From the NCBI GenBank assembly GCA_013400115.1, contig VXBP01003509.1:1-64000 (forward strand): DNA of 64,000 nucleotides. The letters run 5' to 3'. The notes below the pieces were generated by a model. That model was not told where the DNA came from. It made no database searches and saw nothing but the letters and a program-made list of their open reading frames with translations. Within the stretch, counting starts at the first letter, position 1; each line of letters starts with the position of its first letter. The stretch comes from Rhinopomastus cyanomelas. Its lineage: Eukaryota > Chordata > Aves > Bucerotiformes > Rhinopomastidae. A program made the translations under genes and the position numbers. Shown piece by piece: positions 61,501 to 64,000 of this stretch.

Positions 61501-64000
61501 ATCATCCTTGTTGGTCTACGCTGGACTCCCTCCAGCAGCTCAGTGTCCTTGAACTGAGGGGCCCAGACCTGGACACAATACTCCAGATGTGGTCTCACTA
61601 GGGCAGAGCAGAGGGGGAGAAGAAACTCTTTTGATCTGCTAAGCACTCTCCTGATCAACCCCAGGATGCTGTTGACCCTCTTGGCCTCAAAAGCACATTG
61701 ATGGCTTATGGTCATCCTGCTGGCCACCAGGGCCACCAGGACCCCCAGGTCCCTTTCTCCTACACTGCTCTCCAACAGCTCAGTCCCCAGCCTGTACTGG
61801 TACCTGGGGTTGTTCTTGCCCAGATGCAGACTATACACTTTTCCTTGTTATACAGGCTTAAATTTCTCTCTGCCCCACTCTCTAGCCTGTCCAGGTCGCG
61901 CTGAATGGCGTGAATTTTTAAATTCACTCCACTGCTTAAGACTGAATTCTGTCTGCTTCTTGAAACAGAATCATTAGGTCATGTAAAGTTTAAATAAAAT
62001 GAATACAGGTTGTTGAAATGAAGGACTTGGCACTTACTGTTGACTTTTGCTTAAGCTTTTTTACAGAATCACGGAATTTTATTTTTGGTGGTAACTGGGA
62101 TTCATCCTCTTGCATCTCTCTAAATTGATCAGTATAAGACTGCATAAAGACATATAAATAAGTTAAACCTTTATCAATCCATTAAGCAAACAAACAAAAA
62201 AAAAGATAAGGAGCTGGCAACTGAGATTCGGTACAGTACTTTCACAAATAATAAAAAAAGTAGAGTCACCGTGGCAACCATTATGCCAACTTTATTTGTA
62301 AAGAGTATCCCTAATTATTACTTAACTCATTTCACCTTCAGGTCATGAAACAGGCTGCAGAGTTTGCAGAATATAGATGGTTCATTGAATAACAATTAAT
62401 TTTCTTCACTGCTGATGAGCCTTTTGTTTCTGCACTCTGAAACAAGCAACCACATGCTGACCCCCACAAGAGGGAGAAATGGGGGAGCAATATGAAATCT
62501 TCCCATCTACAAGGAGATGCTCACAGACCAAACAGGCCAAGCAGATGCTGTTGAATCCAGGAGATAAAGCCAGCTTCTCCCACAGCCCATGCTGCAATCA
62601 GCAACAGTCTCTCATTTACTACTCTAAATAAGTGGTGTTCATTGCTGGGGTGCTTAAATAGAGACAGGATTATTTGTTTTGTTCTCTCTCAAACAGTTAT
62701 TGCTAGGCTACTCTAAAATGCCACGGATGACACTCTTCTACCTTCTCAAGTAAGGTTTGTGCACCACTACCCATTTTCAGTCTTCTGAAGGCTTATCTGT
62801 CCCTACACGCAGATCACTGCAAACATCACGGGTTTTGAGGTTGCTTCAGCAAGTCCACTTAAGTGCTTCCAAGAGAATTGCACTGGACTCCAGCAACATA
62901 AACATTTAACATTCTATCTGATTTTCCTCCTTGTGGCCTGAATTCTTACATTAAAGAAAGGCATTTCTCCAGTTTATATCTATTCAATCTGTAACATTCT
63001 GTAAACATAAAAAACAGTAAGAAAATCTCAAACCCTGGCAGTGTGATTGGCGCTTGTTTAAGAACAAAACCAAACAATACCTCATACATGTGTAAGTAAG
63101 TACAGGCAACAACACGTGGAAGGTTTCAGATATACTATACATAAAATTAGTAACCAAATTAATAAGGGTAACACTTTCACATTTTCCAAATACAAACATA
63201 TTAAAGCAGCAGTACTAAACTGAAAGCGATGGCAATTACTTTTTACAAGAAAACACTGCCAAACACCTCCCCACAACTTACACAAATAGGTAATTCTCCT
63301 GTAGACAAGCACTTCAGCCAGACTAATTCACATCGTTCAGAATTCCAAACAAAAATTCTGCTGCTACATGCAGTTATTTCTTGGGCATACAGAATAATTG
63401 GAACATACTGACTGCAGGCAGGCAATCTCCATGAATTCTGGAGAGTATCTTAGTGCAAGTCCTGCTCAGACACAGCCACTTAACAGAGAATACTTTTACA
63501 CTAAAATAAAATGAGTACCAAATAGTAAAAAGGACATACAGTACAATGACAAAGTAAATACCCAGCCCTTGTAACTGCTATAAAGCAATGATAGTTGTCC
63601 TTTCTGTTACAGTCAATTTAAATACTTGAGGACATCTTAAGCAGCAAAAGTCACAAACCTGTAAATGCTAGAAGTTTCACATGACGTCCATATTAAAACA
63701 AAAGCAAATCATTGCTGGTAAATATGAACACTAGAACTAATAAACAGAAAGGTTCCTTCCTGATTAGTAATTCAATCAATAGTATAATTTTGATCCCATT
63801 AAAAGAAATTAAACTGATCTTCAAGACTACGTGCCTTACTTCATGTTTCAACTTCACTTTCTCATTATCAGAATAGCAAGACAGAATGCATCTTCTTACC
63901 GCTTTATCCAGTCTGACTTCTGTTGTCCTGTGTCTGATGCTTTTTAAACATGTTGCTTGTAGACTGGAGTCTTCTTGTAATAAAGCAATTTCTGCTTTTG
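10377..64000 (-). CDS. CC2D2A: CC2D2A, 32 coding exons, 5' end outside the window
   Basis: CC2D2A is a structural protein of the ciliary transition zone, part of the MKS/B9 module (with TCTN, B9 and TMEM proteins) that gates entry of membrane proteins into the cilium. Human mutations cause Joubert and Meckel syndromes. I assembled 32 exons with GT-AG borders and matching phases, giving about 1,499 codons plus stop TAG (10379-10377). Human CC2D2A has 1,620 residues, so only about the first 120 are missing. Order: acidic and basic low-complexity N-terminal part (exons 1-6), conserved [20 protein letters not shown] block (exon 7), coiled coils (exons 8-11), the CC2D2A-type N-terminal C2 domain (exons 11-14), a linker (15-18), the C2 domain (19-24) and a transglutaminase-like C-terminal region (25-32). 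No frameshift or premature stop is seen, so the gene looks intact. Confidence 0.97.
11579..11756 (-). CDS. CC2D2A: CC2D2A exon 31
   Basis: One base completes arginine 1378, then 59 codons (1379-1437) including KIMEWRPRHLTRWNRYCTST and DVEDDHQAELQKQLGDYR. Acceptor ttatttcattatag, donor gtacag. Very close to human; exon phase 2 in, 0 out. Confidence 0.97.
12209..12267 (-). CDS. CC2D2A: CC2D2A exon 30 (59 nt)
   Basis: The smallest exon, 19 codons plus two bases: PEELVYRRSDKAAAVELQG (residues 1359-1377), then AG of a split arginine. Acceptor ttcattgctag, donor gtaatc. The triplet just before the exon would be a stop in frame, which fixes the start. Confidence 0.95.
12882..13004 (-). CDS. CC2D2A: CC2D2A exon 29
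   Basis: 41 codons, phase 0 to 0 (1318-1358): IWFNMQKYDSPLRINFDISK through SLPYPGLCSVQ. Acceptor ttgctttcttgtag, donor gtatga. Matches the human segment around IWFNIQRYESPL. Confidence 0.97.
13005..14792 (-). other. CC2D2A intron without recognised elements
   Basis: 1.8 kb intron between exons 28 and 29. It is relatively GC-balanced, so several chance open frames occur on the + strand (13382-13816, 14048-14358). I recognise no repeat, RNA gene or extra exon. Confidence 0.7.
14793..14927 (-). CDS. CC2D2A: CC2D2A exon 28 (transglutaminase-like core)
   Basis: 45 codons, phase 0 (1273-1317): GPTAYVLTLEQRQYVIWNPS, then GSFYGQYDTFCPLQNVYCLI. Acceptor ttttttccctccgtag, donor gtgagt. In active transglutaminase-like enzymes a His and an Asp would sit in the two strands read here as TAYVL and VIWNP; neither is present, in keeping with the view that this domain is inactive. 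Confidence 0.97.
15044..15247 (-). mobile_element. CR1 LINE 3' fragment, old
   Basis: The + strand reads as the reverse complement of a CR1 3' end (aagaccttcaagaccatcga, then atctacatttttaaacacgt). It is diverged and 5'-truncated, in the same orientation as CC2D2A. Confidence 0.8.
15573..15712 (-). mobile_element. CR1 LINE 3' end, young
   Basis: Typical 3' end in reverse complement: gaatcgttaggggttggaag, then gaccaagtcacacaggaac and the start of the preceding coding end. About 140 bp, 5'-truncated. It lies directly beside, and perhaps inserted into, the 5S/CR1 chimera. Confidence 0.88.
15728..15864 (-). mobile_element. 5S rRNA/CR1 chimeric retroelement
   Basis: On the - strand 15864-15789 reads as the last ~75 nt of 5S rRNA: agctacgcagggttgggc (A-box region) and tacttggatgggagac (C-box region), ending gtgatgtaggc. 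By eye this is about 80-85% identical to vertebrate 5S rRNA. It runs straight into a CR1 3' end, tggcctttagaggccccttc, at 15787-15728. The first third of 5S is missing, so it is not a working 5S gene. It could be a 5S-derived SINE with a CR1 tail or a one-off template-switch product of CR1 reverse transcriptase. Confidence 0.75.
16072..16185 (-). CDS. CC2D2A: CC2D2A exon 27
   Basis: 38 codons, phase 0 (1235-1272): QFLCLLAGDEEEHAVLLCNY, then FLGMGKKAWLVIGNAIPE. The acceptor ttactctgagttag has a poor pyrimidine tract, but the reading QFL-x-LLAGDEEEH agrees with human. Donor gtaaga. Confidence 0.95.
16533..17140 (-). mobile_element. CR1 LINE, rearranged old copy
   Basis: 16533-16630 is a reverse-complement CR1 3' end. 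From about 16640 to 17140 the - strand reads as the start of the CR1 reverse transcriptase region, with the recognisable FWLTGEV and LANVMPVYKKG blocks and a stop codon between them. The part of the element between these pieces is missing, so it carries a large internal deletion. Confidence 0.75.
17290..17379 (-). CDS. CC2D2A: CC2D2A exon 26
   Basis: 30 codons, phase 0 (1205-1234): ELVARYVALIPSLPDSVSFA, then GICDLWSTSD. Acceptor ttttgtcttcttgcag, donor gtaagc. A 147-codon open frame on the opposite strand over this exon is a shadow. Confidence 0.97.
17875..18078 (-). CDS. CC2D2A: CC2D2A exon 25
   Basis: 68 codons, phase 0 (1137-1204): LETQEDEKLLQAAAKFEAKR, then QTTVIDLSGRTVFITRYIKP and LNPPQELLDASPDSSQTAA. 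The acceptor ends ttttgaag and the donor is gtaagt. This is the start of the transglutaminase-like region. Confidence 0.97.
18079..20586 (-). other. CC2D2A intron 24-25
   Basis: 2.5 kb intron. Apart from the old CR1 copy at about 19660-19990 I see nothing beyond AT-rich intron sequence. Confidence 0.7.
19660..19990 (-). mobile_element. CR1 LINE 3' fragment, old
   Basis: Reverse-complement CR1: gttggaagggacctcaaaag, then cccttgtcttctcagtgtgg. Strongly diverged, 5'-truncated, same orientation as the gene. Confidence 0.75.
20587..20763 (-). CDS. CC2D2A: CC2D2A exon 24 (end of the C2 domain)
   Basis: 59 codons, phase 0 (1078-1136): IDGTFKVNIPPVLLGYSKEK, then GSYITLFITIEPQLIPGEPI. Acceptor tatgttgtag, donor gtaact. 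It supplies the last strands of the C2 beta-sandwich. Confidence 0.97.
21000..21130 (-). mobile_element. CR1-like 3' fragment, very old
   Basis: tagagtcacacaatcattta followed by aaagggaccttcaaaatcca resembles a degraded CR1 3' end in reverse complement. Borders are uncertain. Confidence 0.5.
21755..21976 (+). mobile_element. Solo LTR, alpharetrovirus-like layout
   Basis: The segment begins tgttaaccag and ends near ggcaatca. It has a TATA box (tataaaag, 21897-21904) and an AATAAA (21920-21925) only about 23 nt later. That spacing, with the poly(A) signal upstream of the likely cap site, is typical of avian alpharetroviral LTRs. No internal coding part is seen on either side. The 5' border and the target-site duplication are not certain; the LTR could begin further upstream. 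Confidence 0.55.
22318..22697 (+). mobile_element. CR1 LINE 3' end, young (copy A of a repeat pair)
   Basis: Coding end SLEKRRLRGDLIAVYNYLRG with HWSALPKEVVESPSLELFKA, then a 3' UTR ending in the (gatactgt)n tail. It is antisense to CC2D2A. The first 146 bp are identical to the copy at 29465-29610, and the whole copy differs from it at only about 15 positions by eye. Confidence 0.92.
23704..23802 (-). CDS. CC2D2A: CC2D2A exon 23 (C2 domain)
   Basis: 33 codons, phase 0 (1045-1077): DDRERGSEFRTCVERHWLGC, then VKIPFTTIYFQSR. Acceptor caatctttgaacag, donor gtaagt. Confidence 0.97.
23958..24080 (-). mobile_element. CR1 LINE 3' end fragment
   Basis: Reverse-complement CR1 terminus: agggattggaagggacctcc, then tctagtccaatccccctgcc. 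About 120 bp, 5'-truncated. Confidence 0.88.
25099..25195 (-). CDS. CC2D2A: CC2D2A exon 22 (C2 domain)
   Basis: One base completes arginine 1012, then 32 codons (1013-1044): APNGDYSTHSLQSVKDEVFI and NVFDEVLHDALE. Acceptor ttaccttttcag, donor gtgagt. Nearly identical to human. Confidence 0.97.
25314..25423 (-). CDS. CC2D2A: CC2D2A exon 21 (C2 domain)
   Basis: 36 codons plus two bases (976-1011): VLVCPFVEVSFQRTVCRTTT, then AEGPNPSWNEELQLPF. Acceptor tttctttatag, donor gtctgg. The motif NPSWNEEL is the classic C2-domain strand pattern. Confidence 0.97.
25424..26769 (-). other. CC2D2A intron 20-21
   Basis: 1.35 kb with no recognised repeat or RNA gene. Overlapping open frames at 26364-26748 on the + strand show no similarity that I recognise. 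Confidence 0.65.
26770..26875 (-). CDS. CC2D2A: CC2D2A exon 20 (variable linker)
   Basis: One base completes serine 940, then 35 codons (941-975): KLQQPSKSSRSFNEMFAVSS, then AAQSPADVADWAFNQ. Acceptor acaggaaa-side reads cctgttgtag, donor gtatat. It is serine-rich and the least conserved segment near the C2 domain, aligning to human SKFQQPSRSS. Confidence 0.93.
28248..28415 (-). CDS. CC2D2A: CC2D2A exon 19 (start of the C2 domain)
   Basis: One base completes glycine 884, then 55 codons plus two bases (885-939): MLGRSLLKLIEPKRPLRPRR, then QNLSDGDVKLLVNVVKAYDI. Acceptor tttatgattattag, donor gtatgt. LLVNVVKAYDIPVRKP is the first C2 strand and loop. Confidence 0.97.
29285..29850 (+). mobile_element. 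CR1 LINE, young, with an assembly gap inside (copy B)
   Basis: 29285-29420 reads as the start of the reverse-transcriptase part (LQDQEGNTITNDEEKAEVLN, then TYFT). It is broken by 12 N (29421-29432). After the gap comes the C-terminal end PYEERLRELGLFSLEKRR-like and a 3' UTR with a (gatactgt)n tail. Roughly 2 kb of CR1 coding sequence should lie between these two parts, so the N run stands for a much larger missing piece. Antisense to CC2D2A. Confidence 0.9.
29421..29432. other. Assembly gap (12 N)
   Basis: Run of twelve N within a CR1 copy; the true gap is probably much longer. Confidence 0.98.
30183..30360 (+). mobile_element. CR1 LINE 3' fragment
   Basis: ggaatggacttcccagggag, then ttaaggaaagactggatgtg and a diverged 3' UTR ending near cctcaataaaatgg. 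5'-truncated, antisense to CC2D2A. Confidence 0.8.
30753..30809. repeat. 57-bp imperfect inverted repeat in the intron
   Basis: Left arm tgtgctggtttgagggtt and right arm aaccctccataacccagcac-a are reverse complements apart from three one-base bulges, with an 18-nt loop. In the CC2D2A transcript it starts about 26 nt after the exon 18 donor. It may be a short remnant of a mobile element, since many bird LTRs begin TGTGCTGG. Confidence 0.75.
30836..30927 (-). CDS. CC2D2A: CC2D2A exon 18
   Basis: 30 codons plus two bases (854-883): VRESVINRFLAAKRHFRLSD, then LVNEEEIPTL. Acceptor tctccattcacag, donor gtaagg. Matches human VRESVINRFL. Confidence 0.97.
31432..32065 (+). mobile_element. CR1 LINE 3' third
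   Basis: Reads as the CR1 ORF2 end (FPLYSALVRPHLKYGMHFCA, then KRLRELGLFGLDTW) and 3' UTR, with a G-run and frameshifts. 5'-truncated, antisense to CC2D2A. Confidence 0.9.
33283..33645 (-). mobile_element. CR1 LINE 3' end
   Basis: Reverse complement of a CR1 3' terminus with the (atagaatc)n tail at 33283-33310, then tctagtccaatccccctgac and the coding end. About 360 bp, same orientation as the gene. Confidence 0.93.
33816..33908 (-). CDS. CC2D2A: CC2D2A exon 17
   Basis: 31 codons, phase 0 (823-853): DYEKRLQERDVADSENYLDT, then HRAVVANYLQK. Acceptor taaatatcttcag, donor gtaagc. Human reads DYEKRLRDRNV at the same place. Confidence 0.97.
34910..35446 (-). mobile_element. CR1 LINE, sense 3' segment of a twin-primed insertion
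   Basis: Reverse-complement CR1 from the 3' terminus (acattagggattagaaggga) into ORF2 (RLRGDLIDVYKYVRGGCQED and onward). At about 35446 it abuts a CR1 5' region in the opposite orientation. Confidence 0.9.
35447..36525 (+). mobile_element. CR1 LINE 5' UTR and ORF1, inverted 5' segment
   Basis: The + strand begins with CR1 5' UTR-like GC-rich sequence, in which gcagcaagagcgct occurs twice, at 35461 and 35670. It continues into ORF1: a heptad-like CGRGEQVDYLLNQAAHLQG stretch near 35850 and the esterase-like block RRVLVIRDSLLKGTEGP near 36280, then PGAQIRDITRMLPNL. In the family the esterase motif reads GDS, here RDS. The frame is broken near 36460 and elsewhere. Such 5' regions are rarely kept because most CR1 copies are 5'-truncated. 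Confidence 0.8.
37229..37640 (+). mobile_element. ERVL-like LTR fragment
   Basis: gcattgggtttggctggaat, then gctgggaggggaagcaacaa and gaccaaagggacattccatg match the pattern of a widespread avian ERVL LTR as I remember it. No primer binding site or internal region is visible. The 3' border, possibly up to about 37720, is uncertain. Confidence 0.45.
37735..38215 (-). mobile_element. Old CR1 LINE fragment, split by a tRNA/CR1 insertion
   Basis: The two flanks (37735-37875 and 38053-38215) read as one degraded reverse-complement CR1: attttccttctacctaactg on the left, tctccttgtatgacatgtgc on the right. The 37877-38052 insertion interrupts it, so the insertion is younger. Confidence 0.6.
37877..38052 (+). 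mobile_element. tRNA-Lys-like head with CR1 3' tail (SINE-like)
   Basis: The head has a perfect pol III A box, tggctcagttgg (37884-37895), a near-perfect B box, ggtttgaggcc (37929-37939), and ggtagagcgtgggactctga in between, closest to tRNA-Lys. The anticodon triplet and several stem pairs are lost, so it is not a functional tRNA. After a linker of about 35 nt the CR1 3' end follows: ggttggacttagatgatctt, then tcgaggtcccttccaacctg. This head and tail plan is that of CR1-mobilised bird SINEs such as TguSINE1, whose head however comes from another tRNA. Confidence 0.75.
38858..40240 (+). mobile_element. ERV LTR with primer binding site, 3'-truncated provirus
   Basis: A GC-rich U3-like part (about 38858-39600) with C and G homopolymers is followed, beyond a CR1 insert at 39615-39731, by an AT-rich part with AATAAA at 40058-40063. 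The LTR seems to end accaca at 40176. Four bases later comes tggtgccgaaaacctggga (40181-40199), a primer binding site that fits the 3' end of tRNA-Phe apart from one inserted base and one mismatch. Only about 40 bp of leader follow. No gag, pol or env frame is seen. The left border is approximate. Confidence 0.65.
39615..39731 (+). mobile_element. CR1 LINE 3' end inside the LTR
   Basis: gatgtgctcctgtgttactt, then gattggactaggtgatcttt, ending tgagtctatgattctatgag. A 117-bp 5'-truncated copy, nested in the LTR and therefore younger than it. Confidence 0.9.
40457..40627 (-). mobile_element. CR1 LINE 3' end
   Basis: Reverse-complement terminus starting ttcatagaatcatagaatca, then tctagtccaatccgcctgcc, ending at ccccctgggcagcctgt. 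5'-truncated. Confidence 0.92.
41179..41382 (-). CDS. CC2D2A: CC2D2A exon 16
   Basis: 68 codons, phase 0 (755-822): AATSGESHTPDYFRLDPLQK, then EFNRSKRFRLLQLRNAGVAE and FRNYKQVPLHEREISEEIFQ. Acceptor ttactaatttag, donor gtaaaa. Very close to human. Confidence 0.97.
41383..42111 (-). other. CC2D2A intron 15-16
   Basis: AT-rich 0.73 kb intron; nothing recognised. Confidence 0.7.
42112..42250 (-). CDS. CC2D2A: CC2D2A exon 15
   Basis: One base completes serine 708, then 46 codons (709-754): ALKNIDAIASIGISGLTDIK, then DPNDPNNAALMQLIR. Acceptor attctgtctttctag. The donor gtagga leaves AGG (Arg) at a position where human has Ser. Confidence 0.95.
42410..43825 (+). mobile_element. CR1 LINE, 1.4 kb, reverse transcriptase half
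   Basis: Contains degraded ORF2: MIYLDLSKAFDTVSHSILPA, GSVWGPVLSNLFINDLDKGL and the catalytic-site region SADDTKPGG with the paired aspartates kept, then RPHLEYCVQLWAPQF and LPYEKRLRELGLFSLE. The 3' UTR ends in aatccctaataattctatga. Frameshifts and stops show it is dead. It contains one N with a duplicated flank at 43466-43522. Antisense to CC2D2A. Confidence 0.93.
43466..43522. other. Assembly join scar (N plus 28-bp duplication)
   Basis: The same 28 bp (ending tacgtgaagggtgggt) occurs at 43466-43493 and 43495-43522 with one mismatch, separated by a single N at 43494. This looks like two overlapping contig ends placed side by side. Confidence 0.85.
43826..45427 (-). other. CC2D2A intron 14-15, remainder
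   Basis: After the CR1 copy, a GC-richer patch at about 43975-44340 might be an LTR remnant, but I recognise no motif in it. The rest is AT-rich and featureless. Confidence 0.5.
45428..45575 (-). CDS. CC2D2A: CC2D2A exon 14
   Basis: Two bases complete glycine 659, then 48 codons plus two bases (660-707): VPFSFEADGSNKMTLMTSGK, then GEKGIPLIPPVSQQKTGIP. Acceptor attctccctgatag, donor gtaata. Confidence 0.97.
46540..46696 (-). CDS. CC2D2A: CC2D2A exon 13
   Basis: 52 codons plus one base (607-658): IYETMGFSSTTLLAEVFVPV, then PVEEIEFSSSQRVVLGHEGV. Acceptor gttgcttttctag, donor gtagga. Part of the CC2D2A-type N-terminal C2 domain. Confidence 0.97.
46697..48216 (-). other. CC2D2A intron 12-13
   Basis: 1.5 kb. 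A short CR1 tail sits at 47310-47356. The GC-richer stretch at 47400-47900 has chance open frames but no recognised element. Confidence 0.6.
47310..47356 (+). mobile_element. CR1 LINE extreme 3' tail
   Basis: gatcttttgaggtcccttcc followed by aatccctaatgattctatga is the last ~45 bp of CR1, perhaps the left end of an older or chimeric insertion whose head I do not recognise. Confidence 0.7.
48217..48394 (-). CDS. CC2D2A: CC2D2A exon 12
   Basis: One base completes arginine 547, then 59 codons (548-606): AEALRRDDVKKRSVFIKVLF, then NSKEVSRTVTRPINSDFRVH and FGQIFNLQIFSWPESLKLQ. Acceptor gtatttacag, donor gtaaat. It holds the first strands of the N-terminal C2 domain. Confidence 0.97.
49066..49295 (-). 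CDS. CC2D2A: CC2D2A exon 11
   Basis: 76 codons plus two bases (471-546). It starts with six lysines, then DTRKEEEESLEDCDLDEERV, EIEQQVREKAENCRRKPGKP and ALIPELVLSESVTPAELCP. Acceptor tttatgtgcag is followed directly by aagaag, a tandem NAGNAG acceptor. Donor gtaggg. Charged, coiled-coil-prone region ending at the N-terminal C2 domain. Confidence 0.95.
49296..51269 (-). other. CC2D2A intron 10-11
   Basis: 2 kb intron. It holds a (TTTC)n run at 50095-50114 and a lysine-rich open frame (50041-50223) that is not accepted as an exon because its phase does not fit. No transposon recognised. Confidence 0.65.
50095..50114. repeat. (TTTC)n microsatellite
   Basis: About five ctttc/tttc units on the + strand. 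Confidence 0.85.
51270..51426 (-). CDS. CC2D2A: CC2D2A exon 10 (coiled coil)
   Basis: One base completes lysine 418, then 52 codons (419-470): EKIDQRLDEQVYEAEIQAEI, SELLEECMEEYEKKLEEYKT, ELKEWKSWRKTQ. Acceptor gatgttttgaag, donor gtttgt. Strong heptad-like charged helix. Nearly identical in pattern to human. Confidence 0.97.
51850..51990 (-). CDS. CC2D2A: CC2D2A exon 9 (coiled coil)
   Basis: One base completes arginine 371, then 46 codons plus two bases (372-417): QTRRLRDAEQEKDRVLLKTI, IKVWKRIKSLRDFQRFTNTP, LKLYLR. Acceptor gtatgcatttctag, donor gtacgt. Confidence 0.97.
51991..54790 (-). other. CC2D2A intron 8-9
   Basis: 2.8 kb of AT-rich sequence with no CR1, LTR or RNA gene that I can see. 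This is the longest repeat-free intron of the 5' half in this window. Confidence 0.7.
54791..54897 (-). CDS. CC2D2A: CC2D2A exon 8
   Basis: 35 codons plus two bases (336-370): LHALRGVVQCSLESGGAGVP, then RPVVQQSIPEYKVEI. Acceptor tgctcattttag, donor gtacgt. The middle is poorly conserved, the ends align to human LQALRNAV and INEYKSEIR. Confidence 0.93.
55010..55428 (-). mobile_element. CR1 LINE 3' end
   Basis: Reverse complement of a CR1 terminus (gaatcacagaatcattactg), with the coding end HLPYEERLRELGLFSLEKRR and LVNVYKYVRGGCREDG-like sequence intact over about 120 codons. 5'-truncated, same orientation as the gene. Confidence 0.93.
56082..56291 (-). CDS. CC2D2A: CC2D2A exon 7
   Basis: 70 codons, phase 0 (266-335): [70 protein letters not shown]. 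Acceptor tttatttctttcag, donor gtactt. The central block is almost invariant with human. Confidence 0.98.
56292..58182 (-). other. CC2D2A intron 6-7
   Basis: 1.9 kb AT-rich intron with a T run at 56590-56607. No mobile element or RNA gene recognised. Confidence 0.7.
58183..58314 (-). CDS. CC2D2A: CC2D2A exon 6
   Basis: 44 codons, phase 0 (222-265): GKKWFGEDGSVLALPNPVKQ, then SSTRPPIFSLEEGIAPELET. Acceptor tttttttgtag, donor gtaggc. Human reads WFGDDGRILALPNPIK. Confidence 0.97.
58843..58979 (-). CDS. CC2D2A: CC2D2A exon 5
   Basis: Two bases complete valine 176, then 45 codons (177-221): PISEKIPGNMQPRYLEDEGI, YTGERPFVSQSNKNILENRL. Acceptor ttgaatgtcttaatag, donor gtaagt. Confidence 0.97.
58980..60354 (-). 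other. CC2D2A intron 4-5
   Basis: 1.4 kb AT-rich intron; nothing recognised. Confidence 0.7.
60355..60508 (-). CDS. CC2D2A: CC2D2A exon 4
   Basis: 51 codons plus one base (125-175): DEDVCLVRDDDLSIIGQTAE, DLLVVKPPDCESYSEQLKKE, KEFLSIPSMRP. Acceptor cacttaaactatag, donor gtatga. Aligns to human [20 protein letters not shown]. Confidence 0.94.
60687..60857 (-). CDS. CC2D2A: CC2D2A exon 3
   Basis: 57 codons, phase 0 (68-124): NGVPSAEEAYNFFTFCFDPE, then a highly acidic stretch NELTEEEEAEEECVEIHKNE. Acceptor ttcttaattacag. The donor is the weaker gtgtga. SAEEAYNFFTF is a conserved family signature. Confidence 0.96.
61040..61212 (-). mobile_element. CR1 LINE 3' end, older copy
   Basis: Reverse-complement terminus (aaaaataggggttggaaggg) with diverged continuation to about 61212, where a younger CR1 body begins without its own 3' end. 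Confidence 0.75.
61213..61915 (-). mobile_element. CR1 LINE ORF2 C-terminal part, younger copy
   Basis: A nearly unbroken frame of about 200 codons on the - strand (61838-61210): LHLGKNNPRYQYRLGTELLE, SALVRPHLEYCVQVWAPQF and LRELGLFSLEKRGLRGDLTN, ending TEHWNRLPRGVVES. The 3' UTR of this copy is missing and an older CR1 3' end follows instead. Same orientation as CC2D2A. Confidence 0.92.
62038..62139 (-). CDS. CC2D2A: CC2D2A exon 2
   Basis: 34 codons, phase 0 (34-67): SYTDQFREMQEDESQLPPKI, then KFRDSVKKLKQKST. Acceptor atgtctttatgcag, donor gtaagt. KIKFRDSVKKLK aligns to human RVKFHDSARKIK. Confidence 0.93.
62140..63899 (-). other. CC2D2A intron 1-2
   Basis: 1.76 kb intron with no recognised transposon, RNA gene or additional exon. 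Confidence 0.65.
63900..64000 (-). CDS. CC2D2A: CC2D2A exon 1 of the window (partial at the edge)
   Basis: The open frame runs in from the window edge: two bases, then 33 codons KAEIALLQEDSSLQATCLKS and IRHRTTEVRLDKA, ending at a gtaaga donor. KAE-x-ALLQE matches human about residue 115. The acceptor is beyond 64000. Confidence 0.93.

Overview
The window is nuclear DNA from a bird. Sequence of the avian CR1 LINE family occurs about twenty times, several ERV LTR-like segments are present, and the two genes found are vertebrate genes in the tail-to-tail order known on human 4p15.3: FBXL5 on the + strand and CC2D2A on the - strand. The density and freshness of the CR1 copies would suit a CR1-rich lineage such as woodpeckers and relatives, but that is only a guess.

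Layout. Positions 1-8500 hold the 3' end of FBXL5: its last two coding exons (1353-1501 and 7862-7938), a 6.4 kb intron and a 3' UTR with two AATAAA signals. Positions about 8770-64000 hold most of CC2D2A: 32 coding exons whose splice phases all agree and which together encode about 1,499 residues, from roughly human residue 115 to the stop codon. The gene's 5' end lies beyond 64000. The two genes converge, with candidate poly(A) signals under 300 bp apart. FBXL5 is the iron- and oxygen-sensing substrate receptor of an SCF ubiquitin ligase. CC2D2A is a ciliary transition-zone protein. Nothing in the sequence suggests that they work together.

The FBXL5 intron and the first few CC2D2A introns (548-15040) hold almost no recognisable repeats. 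From 15 kb onward the CC2D2A introns are full of CR1 fragments in both orientations. They also hold an alpharetrovirus-type LTR (about 21755-21976), an ERVL-like LTR fragment (about 37229-37640), and an LTR followed by a tRNA-Phe-type primer binding site (about 38858-40240). Two small insertions stand out because each joins an RNA polymerase III transcript to a CR1 3' end: a 5S rRNA/CR1 chimera (15728-15864) and a tRNA-Lys-like/CR1 chimera (about 37877-38052). They may be SINE families or single CR1 template-switch products. Two CR1 copies show inverted 5' segments of the twin-priming type (1-547 and 34910-36525). A pair of nearly identical CR1 direct repeats flanks exons 19-23, which encode most of the C2 domain. 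Two assembly scars lie inside CR1 copies (12 N at 29421-29432; one N with a duplicated flank at 43466-43522).

Long open frames on either strand outside the listed exons lack codon-level similarity to anything I recognise and are treated as chance or repeat-derived. Exons of CC2D2A are numbered 1-32 as seen in this window, and residue numbers count from the first complete codon at the window edge.
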